NCBI GenBank assembly: GCA_035048495.1
Contig: CM068544.1
Span: forward strand, 43,859,893-43,923,892
Length of the DNA: 64,000 bases
Source of the DNA: Euptelea pleiosperma
Lineage: Eukaryota; Streptophyta; Magnoliopsida; Ranunculales; Eupteleaceae
Direction of reading: 5' to 3'
Under the pieces are notes generated by a model, which saw nothing but the letters and a program-made list of their open reading frames with translations, was not told where the DNA came from and ran no database searches. The position numbers and the translations under genes are program-made. Positions 1-12,214 of the stretch are shown one piece after another; positions within the stretch are counted from its first letter, which is position 1; every line of letters begins with the position of its first letter.

Positions 1-53
1 CCGAAAAGGTGTTAAATATCACTTGAAACCATAAGATTGACCGTATGACCTAC

Positions 54-3000
54 ATAAGAGGTTCTGAATGAGTCTCCACTTTGCTGCTCATCCTCCAGAG
101 CATCATGAGCAGCACTACCCACAAGCAAGATCTGAAAAAAAAATCATATATCCTATTTTGATACATCAATAATTCTCTCTTCTTGGTGGGTAAGCCTGGG
201 ATTCACCCATGACGTTCCCATTGCAAAACACAAAGGTCATAAACCACAAGGGCAAACGCCCATCCACATAATACAAAAAAGACATTACAGCATACCAGGG
301 AGTGGATGCATGCGATGACGGCATAGATCATAAAGACAAAGAAAACCTTATAGTTTGCATGACCCACACAGTTATTGATCCAGATGCAGTGGTGGTCCTG
401 CATTCAAGAGATGACATTTTAGCACCTAAATGGGAACTTGTCAGATAAACAGTAAGTCATGAATATAAATAGCTAATACATACCATCCGCAAAACACATC
501 TTTTGCAAACACGACAATGATGTGGACGAGGAGGCTTATAGTGGGAACACTTCTGGCAGTATCTTAAATCACCACCCTGCAACAAAAATCCGATGTATAA
601 AAAATAAGGTTTGGAATGGAGTAATCCAAGGTTCTAAATGAAGTAGGAAGTAGTAACAGACCCACTACAAAAGACAAAACAAATTCCAAACTCAAAATAC
701 ACTAGTATTTCCTTCTTTGATAATCAAGGGATGGGTACAAACCTTACCATTGGTTTCCATTTCGGTTGTAGGTGTAACCAAATTGGCGAAAGGGATGGAT
801 CATAATTATTACGGAGAACCTCAATCACCAACACCAAGGATTCATCACCCAAGTCCTTTTGAAGATTTAAAGATAAAGGTTTTGATGAAGATATAGCAAC
901 ATAGCCACTAGTTGTGGAATACACATCATTTCAACATGATTGAGAGCTAAGCTTCCCTAGTGACTAATGAGTTCAATGATGAATAGTTCAAAAAAACCTA
1001 ACACAGCTAGTATATAAACTTCTCAAAAACAGAAGGACGATGCTTGTCAACATAATGGCTAGGGACCATTCTGATTCACATGTTGGCAAGAATTTAGCAC
1101 GAAAAATGATATTGACTTTTTCCAAGTTCCAACCATCTTAGAAGCTCTATCCCCTAATCAACATTTCACAAAGGTTCATTTCAAGATGTTTTCCGCGTCT
1201 ATGTTATGCCTATAACTGTAATAAAATTTATCTTCTCTTCCATGATTACATCCTTCCTTAGGCTATTGGTTGCCATCGTATCCGTGTCGACACGACATTG
1301 GACACTCCACCAACACGTATCCCCACGTATCCATAGTTAAAAAAGGGGTTTGAGGCTTACGCCTCGAGGCGCGCCTCAGATTCACATGGTAAAATTCAAA
1401 ACCCTGAATCCCTTTTTAATTTTTTTTTTTCACTTTTTCCATTCTTTTTCCCAAAATACCCTCCCCACTATTCTTTTATCTTAACAAAAGACCTAAAAGG
1501 TTTCATTTTTTTTTATCTAAAGCTCTTTATTTTGGGAGAAACACTAAATCTAACATTTCGTCCCTAGATTTTCCCATTTGAAATAGGTTAAATGGGAAAA
1601 TGATGATATTGGGGATGAAGAAGGATAGAAGATTGATAATTCTTGTAAAATAATAGGATTTAGATTTGTGTTCTTGTTATTGGACTTTGTGTTTATATGT
1701 TAACTTGTTAGATTTTAGCTTTTATTACATTATAGACTTGCTTTACTTTTCGAATTCTATCTTGTTAGTTACTTCGTTAGTATTGATATTTTATTAGTAG
1801 ACACTAGATAGTGGACTTACTTAGATTTGGTAATTTAGTTATGTGCTTTATGTTTTTTAAGATTTGATATTAGCATTTATGCATTCAGTCAGAGTTCCGA
1901 CAACGTCGCTCCTAAGGTAAAAGTTATAGCCTCAATTACTTTTATGCTTATTTAAGTTATTTTTTCACATGATATGTTGTTTCTCATTTTTGTATAATAA
2001 ATTATATTTTTTTTAGAATTTTTTACGCACTATGTTAAAAAAAATGAGGCTTACGCCTCGGTACCACCTCGCCTTTTTGAGACAAAACACCTTAGCTCTC
2101 AAACTAGTCTTTTTAAACTTTGCATGTATCCTTCATAAAAAGTTGAAAAATTTAGAAAAAATGAAAATTTTGCACTACAAAATTGGACACTCGTATCTTT
2201 ATCAGTGTCCCTGACTTTAGAAAATGTCGAGTCGTATCCTCGCTTCTCGTATCCGTGTCTATATTTGTATCTGTATCTGGGCATCATAGGTTGGAACACA
2301 TTTTTAGTGGGATGCACCAATCAGGTGCTTTCGAACTGTAATGTTCCATATTGTCTAGCTCCTATGTGGGGTGTTATGAATGGTGGCTCCCCTCTAACTT
2401 ATGTCTGAGGAGGTTTCAATTTTTCTCAGATTCCGAGGACTGTATGAAGAATATTCACCTATGTAACAATGACACATACACATTTTTGGTATCCAACACA
2501 GATACGAAGTGTCTAAAACAACACCTTTGAGAAGCCCAATTGTGGGCATATCCGTACATATTTATATAATATTTTAGTTTTATTTAAGCCAGAAGTTTTT
2601 TTCAAATAAATATAAGAAAAGCAAAAGAAAATATTTTATACACCGTGTAGCAATCCAATAACATATTAAATAAAAAATATTTTAGAAAAGATAACTATCG
2701 AACAAATATAGCTATGTTTAATAACTTAAAAACAATATTTTACGAAGGATAGAACACAACAGCCTCTTTTAGAGATGAATTTTATATTACAAATTATTAA
2801 AATAAAGGGTGACAGGGTTGTACACATCCGGATGTGTCAACACGCTTGTCCATGTGTCAATGTGTGCGACACAGCAAAAAAAAACCTAAAAATTGTTGTG
2901 ACCTTGTTACATAGATATTTACATTATGTTCGAGGTTAATAAGCAAAATAGATTGTGATTTAGAAAATGTCAGCTATTGTCAAGGTGGTAAATACATACA

Positions 3001-5690
3001 TGGGGGAGCCAAGGTGTCTAACCCATGGTTTAACCCGACCCGTTACGTTTTTCCCATTATAACTCTCAAAACCGAAAAAATGGGATATCCATGACACGGC
3101 CATACACATCATGTGTCGCACACGCTCATCCATGTGTAGACGTGTTTGTCACAACAAAAAAGCCTAAAAGTATCGTGATATCGTTACATAGATATTTACA
3201 TTATGTTCGAGGTTAGTAAGCAAAATAGATTGCGATTTAGAAAATGTCAGCTACTGTCAAGGTGGTAAATACATACATAGGGGATCCAAGGTGTCTAACC
3301 CATGGTTTAACCCGGCTACGTTAAGTTTTTCCCGTTATAACTCTCAAAACTGAAAAATGAGATGTCTGTTAACAACCGTTATTCTTGAGAAAAAAAACAT
3401 TTTTTACTGTTATCAAGATTTTTTTTTTTTTTGAAACATTATGAGGCCACTATAAAATTATAATGGGTCATTTAAAACTTGGTCAACCCTCTTAGATGCT
3501 TAGGCAATTGCTCAATGACTAAAAGAATAGAAATGTAAATTAAGTCAAGATATAACTAAACTCATTTAAAGTAATACGACTTAAACACCATGAAAAACAG
3601 ATCAATATTAAGGCATGAGAAAAAAGATGTAAGTATACATCGACAAACCGGTATCAATAATCATGAAAAGACCATTGTGGAAATCAACAAGAGCTCCATA
3701 AACCAGACAACAACCAGTAACTAATAGGTCATAATTCATAACGGGTAAATTATGTATAACAATCTCCAATGTGCTACTTAAAAATCAACATGACTTTTTT
3801 ATTGGTTTAGTTTGTGAACGATTAAGAGTGCAAGCACCGTGAGAAATAGAGGGTAAAAAAAGAGAGATGTCCCAAGTCTTTTTTCTTTTTTTTCCCATTT
3901 AGAAAGAACGAGTTTATAGACACCTATAGGTGCCAGGTGGCGCACTTTGTAATAGGTCGCAGACAGTTGCTTGGGCACTAGGTAATGTCTATGTGCCTGG
4001 CAATCACTTAAGCCTGACGACACATACTCACATACATAAGCAATCCTCTTCTTGTACTTACAACTAGAGATTGAACTCGTAAGGTTCATCATAGTCACAA
4101 TATTCTCCTAAACCGTGTACACAAACAGGGGAATAAAATCATCTATTTCACTTTCTATAAGGTCCAGAGAGAGAGAGAGAGAGAGAGGTGGATTACGAGG
4201 GCTTCTGATGGATTACGATTTGTAAACAGAGAGGGGGCTTCTGATTTCAGAAAAGAGGTTTCAATTAGGTAATAGAGGAAAGGAGGGCTAATAAGAAAGA
4301 TATAGATGGAGAAAGTTGCAGAAGAAAAAGAGAGGAAGTGCGCGGTGGGTTCGTCAACCCAAAATAACGGATGAGAGAGAGAGTTGCAGACTTGGGTTTA
4401 GTTCAAAGATAAATACGTTTTCTTTTTTTATAAATAGAGGAGTAATGAAAAAAAAAACAACGAAATAATTAAAATCCGGTGAGAACGTAAACCAGTTTCC
4501 ACGCCATGTGCGCCAAGACAATAACACCACAGGCATAGCTAGATCCCCTGCAGGTGACCCAATCACTACTCAAACCTTAATTCATAGCCTTTACTAATGG
4601 AAATGAAGTCTTAATTATCTTTCTCTACTGCTTTGAGAAGTGGCCAAAATTTTGGGATTCTTTAAATTTCTATTTTGATGATGCCTGAAACCGAATTTCC
4701 TTGAAATTTACAAACCACAGCATAGTGCGAGCATGAATACGATTCCTCTCTGAAATCCCTTGCAACAAAGGGTACCATGTCAACAAACTAGGTAGTTCAC
4801 CCGAATAAAGTACCATTGATAGTAAAAAGATTAGAAACAACATGAATTGACCCTAATCATATTGAGCTACAAACCAGGTAACCCTTTGAACCATTGACCA
4901 AGCGATGATCCACAGTAATATCAGGGACAAAGAAGTTGAGTTTTTGAAAACAGCATATCGTTATTGCTCACTTTCCTGATTTCAAAGCATGCCAAACCGT
5001 GATTCTACCACATCTAGAGTGACATTTTACGAATTTCAGATTGCTTATCTAGGGTTCTTGCAGTAAATATCGTCCAGTATGGAATACAGTCCAAGAAATA
5101 ATGAAAATAATAATAACGTGCCAGTATCGTATAGTTTTCTGGTCGTGTTTACTAACGTGAACCCAATCCCTATATGATAAAAGAGCAGAGGACAAACTTC
5201 CATGAATCCACACAAAGATAAAAGGCAGCAAAGTTATTCCTCATAACAATAATCCCTCAACAAGTCCAAGAAACAAAATCAAAACCCTAATTTCTCACTC
5301 CAAATTGAGAAGAAACATCGATTAGCCATCAGAGAAACCTAAAGATTGAACATGCGAAAGCGAAAGCGAACAGAAAACAGAAAGAAATCGCGCAAAACTC
5401 AACTTGATAAAACTGACCTTCCTCTTGATTTCATGGATCGGCGTCTCCGCATCTTCAATATCCGGCACGAAAGTGGCTGGAACTCGACCTGGATCCTTCG
5501 TGATCGCGACTGCATAGGTCACCACGCACATACAGGCCACTGTAGTGAAACCAACGGCATTCATGAGTCCCGGCGAAGTCCTCAGACCAAACCACCTGTC
5601 TATGAAGACAAAGACGGTGCTATAGTATATGTAAGCGATCGCTGAGAGGACAACGAGGATGGGGAGAGAGATGGTGCCGCTCTGCCTCAT
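54..5690 (-). CDS. PAT16: DHHC-type protein S-acyltransferase, PAT16-like (5' part, truncated by window edge)
   Basis: Exons read on the minus strand are 5690-5418, 576-484, 397-296 and 131-54, all phase 0 with GT-AG borders; the rest lies left of the window. The visible 182 residues start [10 protein letters not shown] and contain two hydrophobic membrane segments (about 8-30 and 43-63), the family DPG motif (KDPGRVP), and a Cys-rich domain with CQKC (98-101), HHC (110-112), CRVC and KRC, leading to the catalytic DHHC at 123-126 and NNC. The enzyme transfers palmitate to cysteines of membrane-associated proteins; C126 should carry the acyl intermediate. The order and wording of the domain match the Arabidopsis PAT16 subfamily by recall. 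The start is the first in-frame Met and precedes the first membrane segment directly. Intron 1 is unusually long (4.84 kb). The TTxE motif and the later membrane segments are outside the window. Family assignment is very sure, the subfamily name fairly sure. Confidence 0.93.
577..5417 (-). other. Long first intron of the PAT16-like gene, filled with repeats
   Basis: This 4.84 kb intron has a good donor (AAG then GTCAGT) and acceptor (TTGCAG). No coding potential was seen. It holds GTATCCGTGTCG-type repeat sequence (about 1261-1330 and 2180-2310), two copies of a GAGGCTTACGCCTCG motif at about 1350 and 2046, a tandem duplication at 2811-3365, and a GA microsatellite near 4171. The long AT-rich remainder is unassigned. 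Confidence 0.8.
2811..3365. repeat. Two-copy tandem duplication, period about 277 bp
   Basis: The string TTACATAGATATTTACATTA occurs at 2907 and again at 3184, and similarity runs through the whole unit, including AGAAAATGTCAGCTA and CCATGGTTTAACCCG. The copies differ by scattered substitutions and short indels. It lies inside intron 1 of the PAT16-like gene. No coding sense was seen. Confidence 0.8.
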
Positions 5691-5724
5691 TTTCCGAGGC
5701 TTCTGGAACGCCTGTTAGCAAGCA

Positions 5725-5755
5725 AGGACGGACGGACGGAAGGACGGACGAAGGC
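5725..5755. repeat. GGAC/GGAA microsatellite in the PAT16-like 5' leader
   Basis: Tandem GGAC units lie 35-65 bp upstream of the PAT16-like start codon, so they are probably in its 5' UTR or core promoter. Confidence 0.75.
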
Positions 5756-6134
5756 TGGTTAATAAGGTGAGGAGCAAGGGCATTCTGGGAATTTTGTTAT
5801 TGTCCGAAGAGGAAATGTGTGCAGGAAAGGTGGCGATGTGTCATGGCGTGGGGCGTGGGAGCCACCGGCGCTTGTCACGACGGCGCCTTGGCTTGTTCCA
5901 CGTTCGCCAGACGCAAGCGTCGTGGCGTAGCGTAGCGTGTGTAAAGTTGAACGGAGGTTTGGGGACGAAACCGGGATTTGAGGGTTGGTGAATGCTAAAT
6001 GGTGCCGTTGTTTTTCATAGTACCATAAAGTCATAAACGTCCCTCGTTTCTTCATTTTATTACAAAAGAAAACATCAGTACTTATAGGAAGTGATATTTC
6101 CCGGCCGGTTGTTCGAATTTTCACGCCAAGATCG

Positions 6135-6314
6135 GAGTAAAACTTCTATCACACGAAATTGTAAATCACACAATCACAAGCCAATGAGTTCTCGGCATGT
6201 ACACAAGTGCTTTTGCAACGTACCCATGTGCTTTTGCTTTTTAGGTGTACGTGCCAAGAACTCATTGGCTGTGTTTGTGTGATTTACAATCCCATCGTGA
6301 CAGAAGTTTTACTC
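6135..6314. mobile_element. MULE-type MITE, 180 bp, with exact 9-bp target duplication
   Basis: Ends are GAGTAAAACTTCTATCAC and its inverted counterpart GTGACAGAAGTTTTACTC. The 9-bp sequence CCAAGATCG is present at 6126-6134 and at 6315-6323. The interior is an imperfect hairpin containing AATCACACAATCACA and GCCAATGAGTTCTCGGCA. It is a sister of the copies at 24100-24279 and 55192-55369. It has no coding capacity. It lies about 0.45 kb upstream of the PAT16-like start. Confidence 0.9.
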
Positions 6315-6866
6315 CCAAGATCGGGAACGTAAGATCTAATAATATAATAAACAAGACATTTTGCTAAAAAAGATGGCCCAAATCTATATCAAGATGCATG
6401 ATGTGTAACGTAAGGTAACCAGTCTACAAACCTAGATCCACCCTTCAGTGGCCCGAGAAAACCCCAAGATCTATAAACTTTGAAGGTCCCCTCCCAAAAT
6501 GTACCCTTTGTTAACCAACCTTAACCAACTAACCAAGGGTTTAACGAGGGTTGGGTTTAGACATTGACGTACGTCTCAAGCATTCGATCGGAAAAACGTG
6601 ATGTCTAACGACTCTAACCATCGATCTTATTGCATTATTTTATCTAATGAATGGCTGTGATCCTTCAAGTAAATCGAATTTTCGCCTGAGAGATTCCTAG
6701 AGTTCTAGGCAGCACCAACAAATGGTAGATACCAACCCCCCCATGCTTCTTAAATAACTGCCAAATGTGTCATTAAAGTAAGCAAAATTTTGATATTCTA
6801 CAGTAAATGAATTATTTCTAATAAATCATTTTCTAAAAATTAATCAATACCCTATCCAGTTATAGA

Positions 6867-6983
6867 GAAGCGGCGATCATACTGCCAATTATTGCGCGCC
6901 ACATATACCCATGGTTAGGCTTTGGTTTTAAAAAAACTTTTTAAAAGTAATAATGGGTATATGTGGCACATGATCGCCGCTTC
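6867..6983. mobile_element. Foldback MITE, 117 bp
   Basis: GAAGCGGCGATCAT and CCACATATACCCAT at the left are mirrored by ATGGGTATATGTGG and GATCGCCGCTTC at the right. A relative with the same arms lies at 54042-54176. No convincing target duplication was seen. Confidence 0.75.
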
Positions 6984-8009
6984 AAAAATTCCACCACTTC
7001 AAAAATTCTCCCAGTTGCATGCAAATATGACTCAACCGTGCAACTATGAGTACTCACACGCATATTGTTCTTTCAGGGTGGGTAAGATAGATTGAATCAG
7101 CAAGAGTGCATGGTAGCAGTGCAGTATGTCAAACAATTGAGCTACATGATTGAACCAAATTTCTAATCGTTACAGTGTTCTTAATATGTTCATGAAAATT
7201 TAATACAAGAGCAAATATACAGATAGTTTCAAAATATTTAACAAGACAAATGAAAGATAAACAAAATATCTACAGATCAAATCTACTTATTACATACTAA
7301 AATTGGATAACTTGATCCCATAATTTTAAACCCTTTTCTTATGTTTTTATCCAAGCTTTCTTTGATTCATCATGGCGAATTTCTTGCTCCTTACCTTAAA
7401 AAAAAAAAGTAGATAATTAGTGTGCGAGCCCGTAATTTTCGTGAACCATTTCTAAAATATTGAAAGGAAAAAAAAATCTTGATAAATCAAATATCAATGG
7501 ACATGTAAATGCATTTCCCAAGCATCCTTGTATGGAATGACCCCATCCTAATGGCTTTCTAATTTTCTCCAGAGTAAGGTTAAGCAATCAATTTTAGCTA
7601 TGCAGCATCATATTGATCGCCGAAGGATTTCAAGCAATGGTTAAACTTAAAAACTAAAAAATTGTGCTTTTATTGGGACCGCCCACACTGCCAAGTATCA
7701 ATCGCGCTTTGTGATTTCCGCCATGCATACTGCCAGATGTCAATGATGCATCGTGCTGTTAGTGTCATTGGGATCCATCGATTAGGGGAACTAATATTTC
7801 AATTTATTGCCAAAATAATTTGAATATACTTTGATTTTGAAACTGATATTAATTGTTGAACAATAATGTAAAATTGGAGCACTTTAATTCGATAATCGAA
7901 TCAATTTCCTTGTGGGGTGGGTGGGGGTTTAGTGAAATTTGCCCACGGTCTGTTAAGGGACCCACTTACCAGTTACCACTAACTCGTTTGCCTATATCCA
8001 CACACATAT

Positions 8010-8163
8010 GGGTGTAAAATGGCCGGGCCGGGCAAGCCTGGGTTGGGTTGGGTTTCAAAAAAAATTTTAAAAAAATATCTAAAAACAGCACAGCCTGGCC
8101 TGCAAGCCCTCTTTACAGGTTGGATATGGGCTGGGCCGGGCTGGTGGGCCAAAGTTACACCCC
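8010..8163. mobile_element. Possible small foldback element with GGGTGTAA ends
   Basis: The ends GGGTGTAA and TTACACCC are inverted, and the subterminal parts are rich in GGGCCGGGC-type words. No target duplication was found, so the borders are tentative. The remainder of 6984-9064 outside this element is AT-rich spacer plus the 3' flank of laccase A; I see no gene there. Confidence 0.45.
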
Positions 8164-9064
8164 TACACACAAAGGAAATTTTCGTACTGCACCGTTGGAA
8201 ACAAGTTGAATTAGTAAGACATCTTTGACTGTTGGTCAACAACGTTGTACTAATACAAATTAATTTGTCCAATCCTAAGAGACAGCTAATCTCAACCCCT
8301 CTACATGCAAGTTTTAGTGGGCATTTGGGTTTTTTTTTTGGTAAGGAGATGGTGGTTGATTGATGGGGTTCTAGCAGCATTTTACTTCTGTGTGAGTCAA
8401 CGATGTTGACCAATGGCCAAGAGGGATCCTACTCTTTTGTGAAGTACAAGGGGGCCGGGGTCTTATTAATTTTCTCTATTGGGGTCTTACAAAGATTGGG
8501 GCGGATTATACTAATTTGCCCTATTTATTTATTTTATTTTTATATATCTTCTCTTCATCTTAAACATTGGGTAGGCTACATATGATCTAAATAATAATTA
8601 GACAAGGCAGTCTTGATCGATGAGTATTCAAGACTTGGTGTACATTGTGAAGTAGGAAAATCTGGGGTCATTACAATTTAATGGCCCCGGATCTAGTATA
8701 TCCTTTCTCATAAGTTAGATTTTTATTTATTAATTATAACTTAATAACGTAATTAGCTCGCAAAAGCAGAAATTGAAAAAATAAAAATAAAAAAAGATAA
8801 AGAAAGAAAGAAAGATGATCAAGGACCCACAACTAAATTCAACCGAGTTGATAACTCTTATTATTGAGGCATCCCGCCGCATCAACATCGGATTCCCCAT
8901 ATTATCAAAACCTTCTCCACTCTCTATTTTCCTATCTCATGTGGAGGCAACAAAACAACCATCAAAACGAAAAAGCCCTATCCTACTTCCAAGAAAAAGC
9001 AAAAAAGGGTCACCAAGGCACCAACCAAATTTAAAAAAGAAAAAAAAAAAAAGACAAATCAATG

Positions 9065-11865
9065 TCAACATTTGGGAAGATCCAACGGGGGAGGCGGAAG
9101 CTTCTGATTTGGGAGTTTCCCATCCAAGACGATCCACGCCATCTTCAAGCCCCAGCTCATGTGGACTTCCAGGTGGCAATGCATGAACCATACACCTGTT
9201 GACAGGTAAATGCGAGACAAGTCAACTACATGATGTGATTTGTACACAGGAAGGAGAAGCAAGAATAGAAATAGAGTAACGATCCCCCGTATTTCATTAT
9301 ATTGAATCAGTTCCACTATAGCATTTGCCCTAATTTAGTTTTATTCAGTTAAAAATTAAAATCCTACCTGGGTTATCTGCGAGGAAGCGAATGGCGACCC
9401 AACCGCCAGATGGCACGCCAACGGTATTCCTCTCAACGGGGTCAACGAGATTGAAGTTGGCAGGGTCCTTGTTGGGATCATAGTTGCCGGAGCCTTGGCC
9501 GACGACGAAAACGTTGAATCCGTGGAGGTGGAGGGGGTGGCTCTCGGCACCGAGGATGCTGGTGCCCTGCATCACCAGCTCCACACTGGTATTGAAGGGG
9601 AGCACAACAAGCTTGGTCCCATTGCTCACCATGGTGTTGTTTGGTGGGGTCCCTGTGTAGTTGAAGGGGAATGGTGGGTTGACAGGGAAGTCAGTAGTGT
9701 AGACGCCGTTCGACTGCCCCAAGAAGTGGGCTTGCAGGAGGGCTGTGGTCGGGAGAGCGAAAGATATATTATTGACCGAAGAGGAAAATTTGGTTCCATT
9801 GGGCCCTTGGCAGGTCTGGTTCTGTGGGCATGGGCTCGAACCCAAGCCCACTGTGAAGAAGAAGTGCTTGTCGACAGTCTGGGGAACGTTAGCAGGAAAT
9901 TGAGGGGTGGCCAAGCTGCGGAATCTCTTGGTGAAATTAGCGACAAAGGATGTGTCATTGAGGAGAGGGAGGGTTGGTTTAAAGAGTGGAAGCTTCTTCT
10001 TATTCAAGATTGAGGAATTGAGTGGCTGTTCGTATTCGAGGATCCCTGCTGTGGTGGAGTTGTCGATGGTTCCTTGGCCAGTGAAGTAAGGCCTTGCGGT
10101 CATGAGGAAGGTGGCATTGGGGAAGTTGAGTTTGGCTTTGAGGAGAACGTTGGTGGTCTGGCCAGGGGTGATGAGGAGGATTTTGGTGTTAAAGGGCTTA
10201 ACGTAAACAGCGTCGGCTTCAACGACGGTGAGAGTATGGTTGGCGATGCTGAAGAAGAGCTCATCATTGAGTGCAGCGTTGATCAAGCGTAGGAGGTACG
10301 TTTTCCCGGGCTTCACCTTTAGCTTGAACGTATCTGCATACAAAATAAATCAGATTTCTATGTAAATGGGTGCGTATGTAGGTTATGTTACATGAAAATA
10401 TAATACTAACAAATATCTAAATAATACAAAAGTATTTAGGAACATGATCAATCTCTGTGCCTTATGAATGTGGTCTTGTTTCCTTTTTATTTTTCTCTAT
10501 TTTTATTGCCATTTATTGGGTCGTCCATCATCTCGATCCTTGGTTTTGCAACAGATATATAGTAGTAAAAATGTGTATATATATATATATATATACCTTT
10601 TGCCGAGCAGTTGTACAACGGCCCCGGAAGTCCGTTGATGGTGAAGGCATCAGAAACGTTTGGGCCTCCTCCCGTCTGCAGAGCCTGACTAATAACCGCT
10701 TCAGTGTTTGAATTCCACCACTCACCTGGGAATACCAAACCAGAGGGGGTTCATGGTAGGGACATTAGATCGCGGAAGAAGAAACACAAATGCTCAAAAA
10801 TCAAAGATTGGTTGGCGTTCATTAGTTTGTTACCGAATATGATGGGAACTTCCTTGTATGGTTTTGCAAAAGGGTACGGGGTGTTGCGCTTGGGAAGGAT
10901 TACAAGTGATCCATACACGGTTGACCTCATCCATGAAATGTGAGCGTGCCAGAACAGAGTTCCTCTCTGACCAATAATGGTGAAATTGTACACGTATGCC
11001 TGACCCTTTTGTATGGGGCACTGAGTCACATATGCAGGCCCATCCGCCCAACCGCTTTGTAGCTGCCGCACTCCATGCCTGTTCTCCCCATGCAACCATC
11101 CACCAAAGAAAATAAGAAGAGATTGGAGGACCCACTCAAACCAATAGGTTAATTTCTACCATGTGGCAAAAACTGGCCTACTTCTTATACATTGTTTTTT
11201 ATTGAAAAATTAAAATCAAGGCTGTGATTAACACTTAACAGGGTAAATGTGCAATACATAATGGATGGCCCATTTACACCCATACAGTGTGACACTGACA
11301 AGGACATGGAAATCATCCACGTGGCCATCGAGTGGGTCCTATATCAGATGGATGGTTTTTCTAATTTCCCATCATACGGATAAATGGAAGAATTACCACC
11401 ATTGACTTTGTGGAGTAAATTATTATTGTGCATTATATTATGTGGTAATAACTGGCAAATTAACCCAAGTTAGAAGAGGATTACATACCAATGCAGGGAG
11501 ATATTATTGGAAACATGGTTAACCACCTTGACAACCACCCGGTCGCCCTCCCTTGCAATAATTCGAGGCCCCGGAAACTGTCCGTTGACGGTCGCAATAC
11601 TCTTCGTGTGGCAGAGTCGGGTTACGTTTTGCATTTTGATCTGAAAAATAATTAAAAAATAGTTGGGAGAAAAAGAAAAATTTAAACAAAAGTAGCTCGA
11701 ATGTTGAAAACTTGAAATAAAAAGTACTGTAACAATTACGTTGAACTTATAGTGCCTTGTTATGCCCGCTTGTTTGGCAAGTACAAGCTCGGGCAAGAGC
11801 CACATTGCGCTCAATGCGAAGAACAGAGCTCCCATGAGAACCGATGATGGAAGAGAAACACCCAT
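9065..11865 (-). CDS. LAC17-like: Laccase A, LAC17-type multicopper oxidase
   Basis: Six exons on the minus strand: 11865-11740, 11640-11489, 11078-10834, 10725-10597, 10333-9368 and 9195-9065, total 582 aa. All introns are GT-AG and the phases match the sister genes. A hydrophobic signal peptide occupies about residues 1-30 ([19 protein letters not shown]). The four copper motifs are complete: HWHG at 92-95, WHAH at 136-139, HPLHLHG at 483-489 and HCHLEVH at 545-551, with Leu as the type 1 axial residue. There are many N-glycosylation sequons. Such enzymes oxidise phenolics in the apoplast with reduction of O2 to water, and LAC17 relatives act in monolignol polymerisation. The C-terminal [10 protein letters not shown] is typical of the clade. 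A miR397 site lies at 10264-10284. This is the most diverged and 3'-most copy of the array; it looks intact. Confidence 0.95.
10264..10284 (-). promoter_or_regulatory. miR397 target site in laccase A exon 5
   Basis: The plus strand here reads TCATTGAGTGCAGCGTTGAT, which is bases 1-20 of the conserved plant miR397a as I recall it; only base 21 differs. The laccase mRNA (minus strand) is therefore complementary to the miRNA over 20 bases. It encodes the conserved [10 protein letters not shown] segment. miR397 cleavage of laccase mRNAs is established in several plants. Confidence 0.85.
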
Positions 11866-11970
11866 CTTCTTCTCTCTGTCTCTAGCTACTACTCTCTCTG
11901 GCGAAGATAAGAAATAAGATGGCAGGTGGACTTACAGTTCGGTACGGGATCATAAGAACTAGTGAGGTCG

Positions 11971-12011
11971 TTTATATAGAGAGAAGACAACGCTTGTTTG
12001 GTTGATTAGGT
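11971..12011 (-). promoter_or_regulatory. Laccase A core promoter: TATA box and paired SMRE MYB sites
   Basis: On the minus strand a TATATAAAC TATA box (11971-11979) lies about 106 bp before the start codon. Upstream of it are ACCTAAT (12005-12011) and ACCAAAC (11996-12002), both fitting the secondary-wall MYB element ACC(A/T)A(A/C)(T/C). The same arrangement occurs in laccases C and D, and in part in B. Confidence 0.65.
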
Positions 12012-12214
12012 GATGAGATTATCATATTAAGAGAAACGAGAGTACTCTCATTTTGCATTTTTGGTCCCACGGACTGTTGGTTGAGCTTAACTGTAGAGTG
12101 TTGCTAAAGCAAATTATTTTATTTGACCTCCCTTCCATGTCCGTTGAACCTTTTTGTTCCTACTGCATTCCCAAATTGCCCTTTAAATGGTTTAACCATG
12201 GTTTAAAAAAAATT

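Noticed and set aside
5346..5645. 99-codon plus-strand open frame
   Set aside because: It is antisense to exon 1 of the PAT16-like gene, which has clear domain homology and splice sites.
8815..9186. 123-codon plus-strand frame
   Set aside because: It is low-complexity (Lys/Ser/Pro rich) and overlaps the 3' flank and last exon of laccase A in antisense.
9495..10013. 172-codon plus-strand open frame
   Set aside because: It is the antisense shadow of laccase A exon 5; the minus strand carries all conserved copper-protein sequence.
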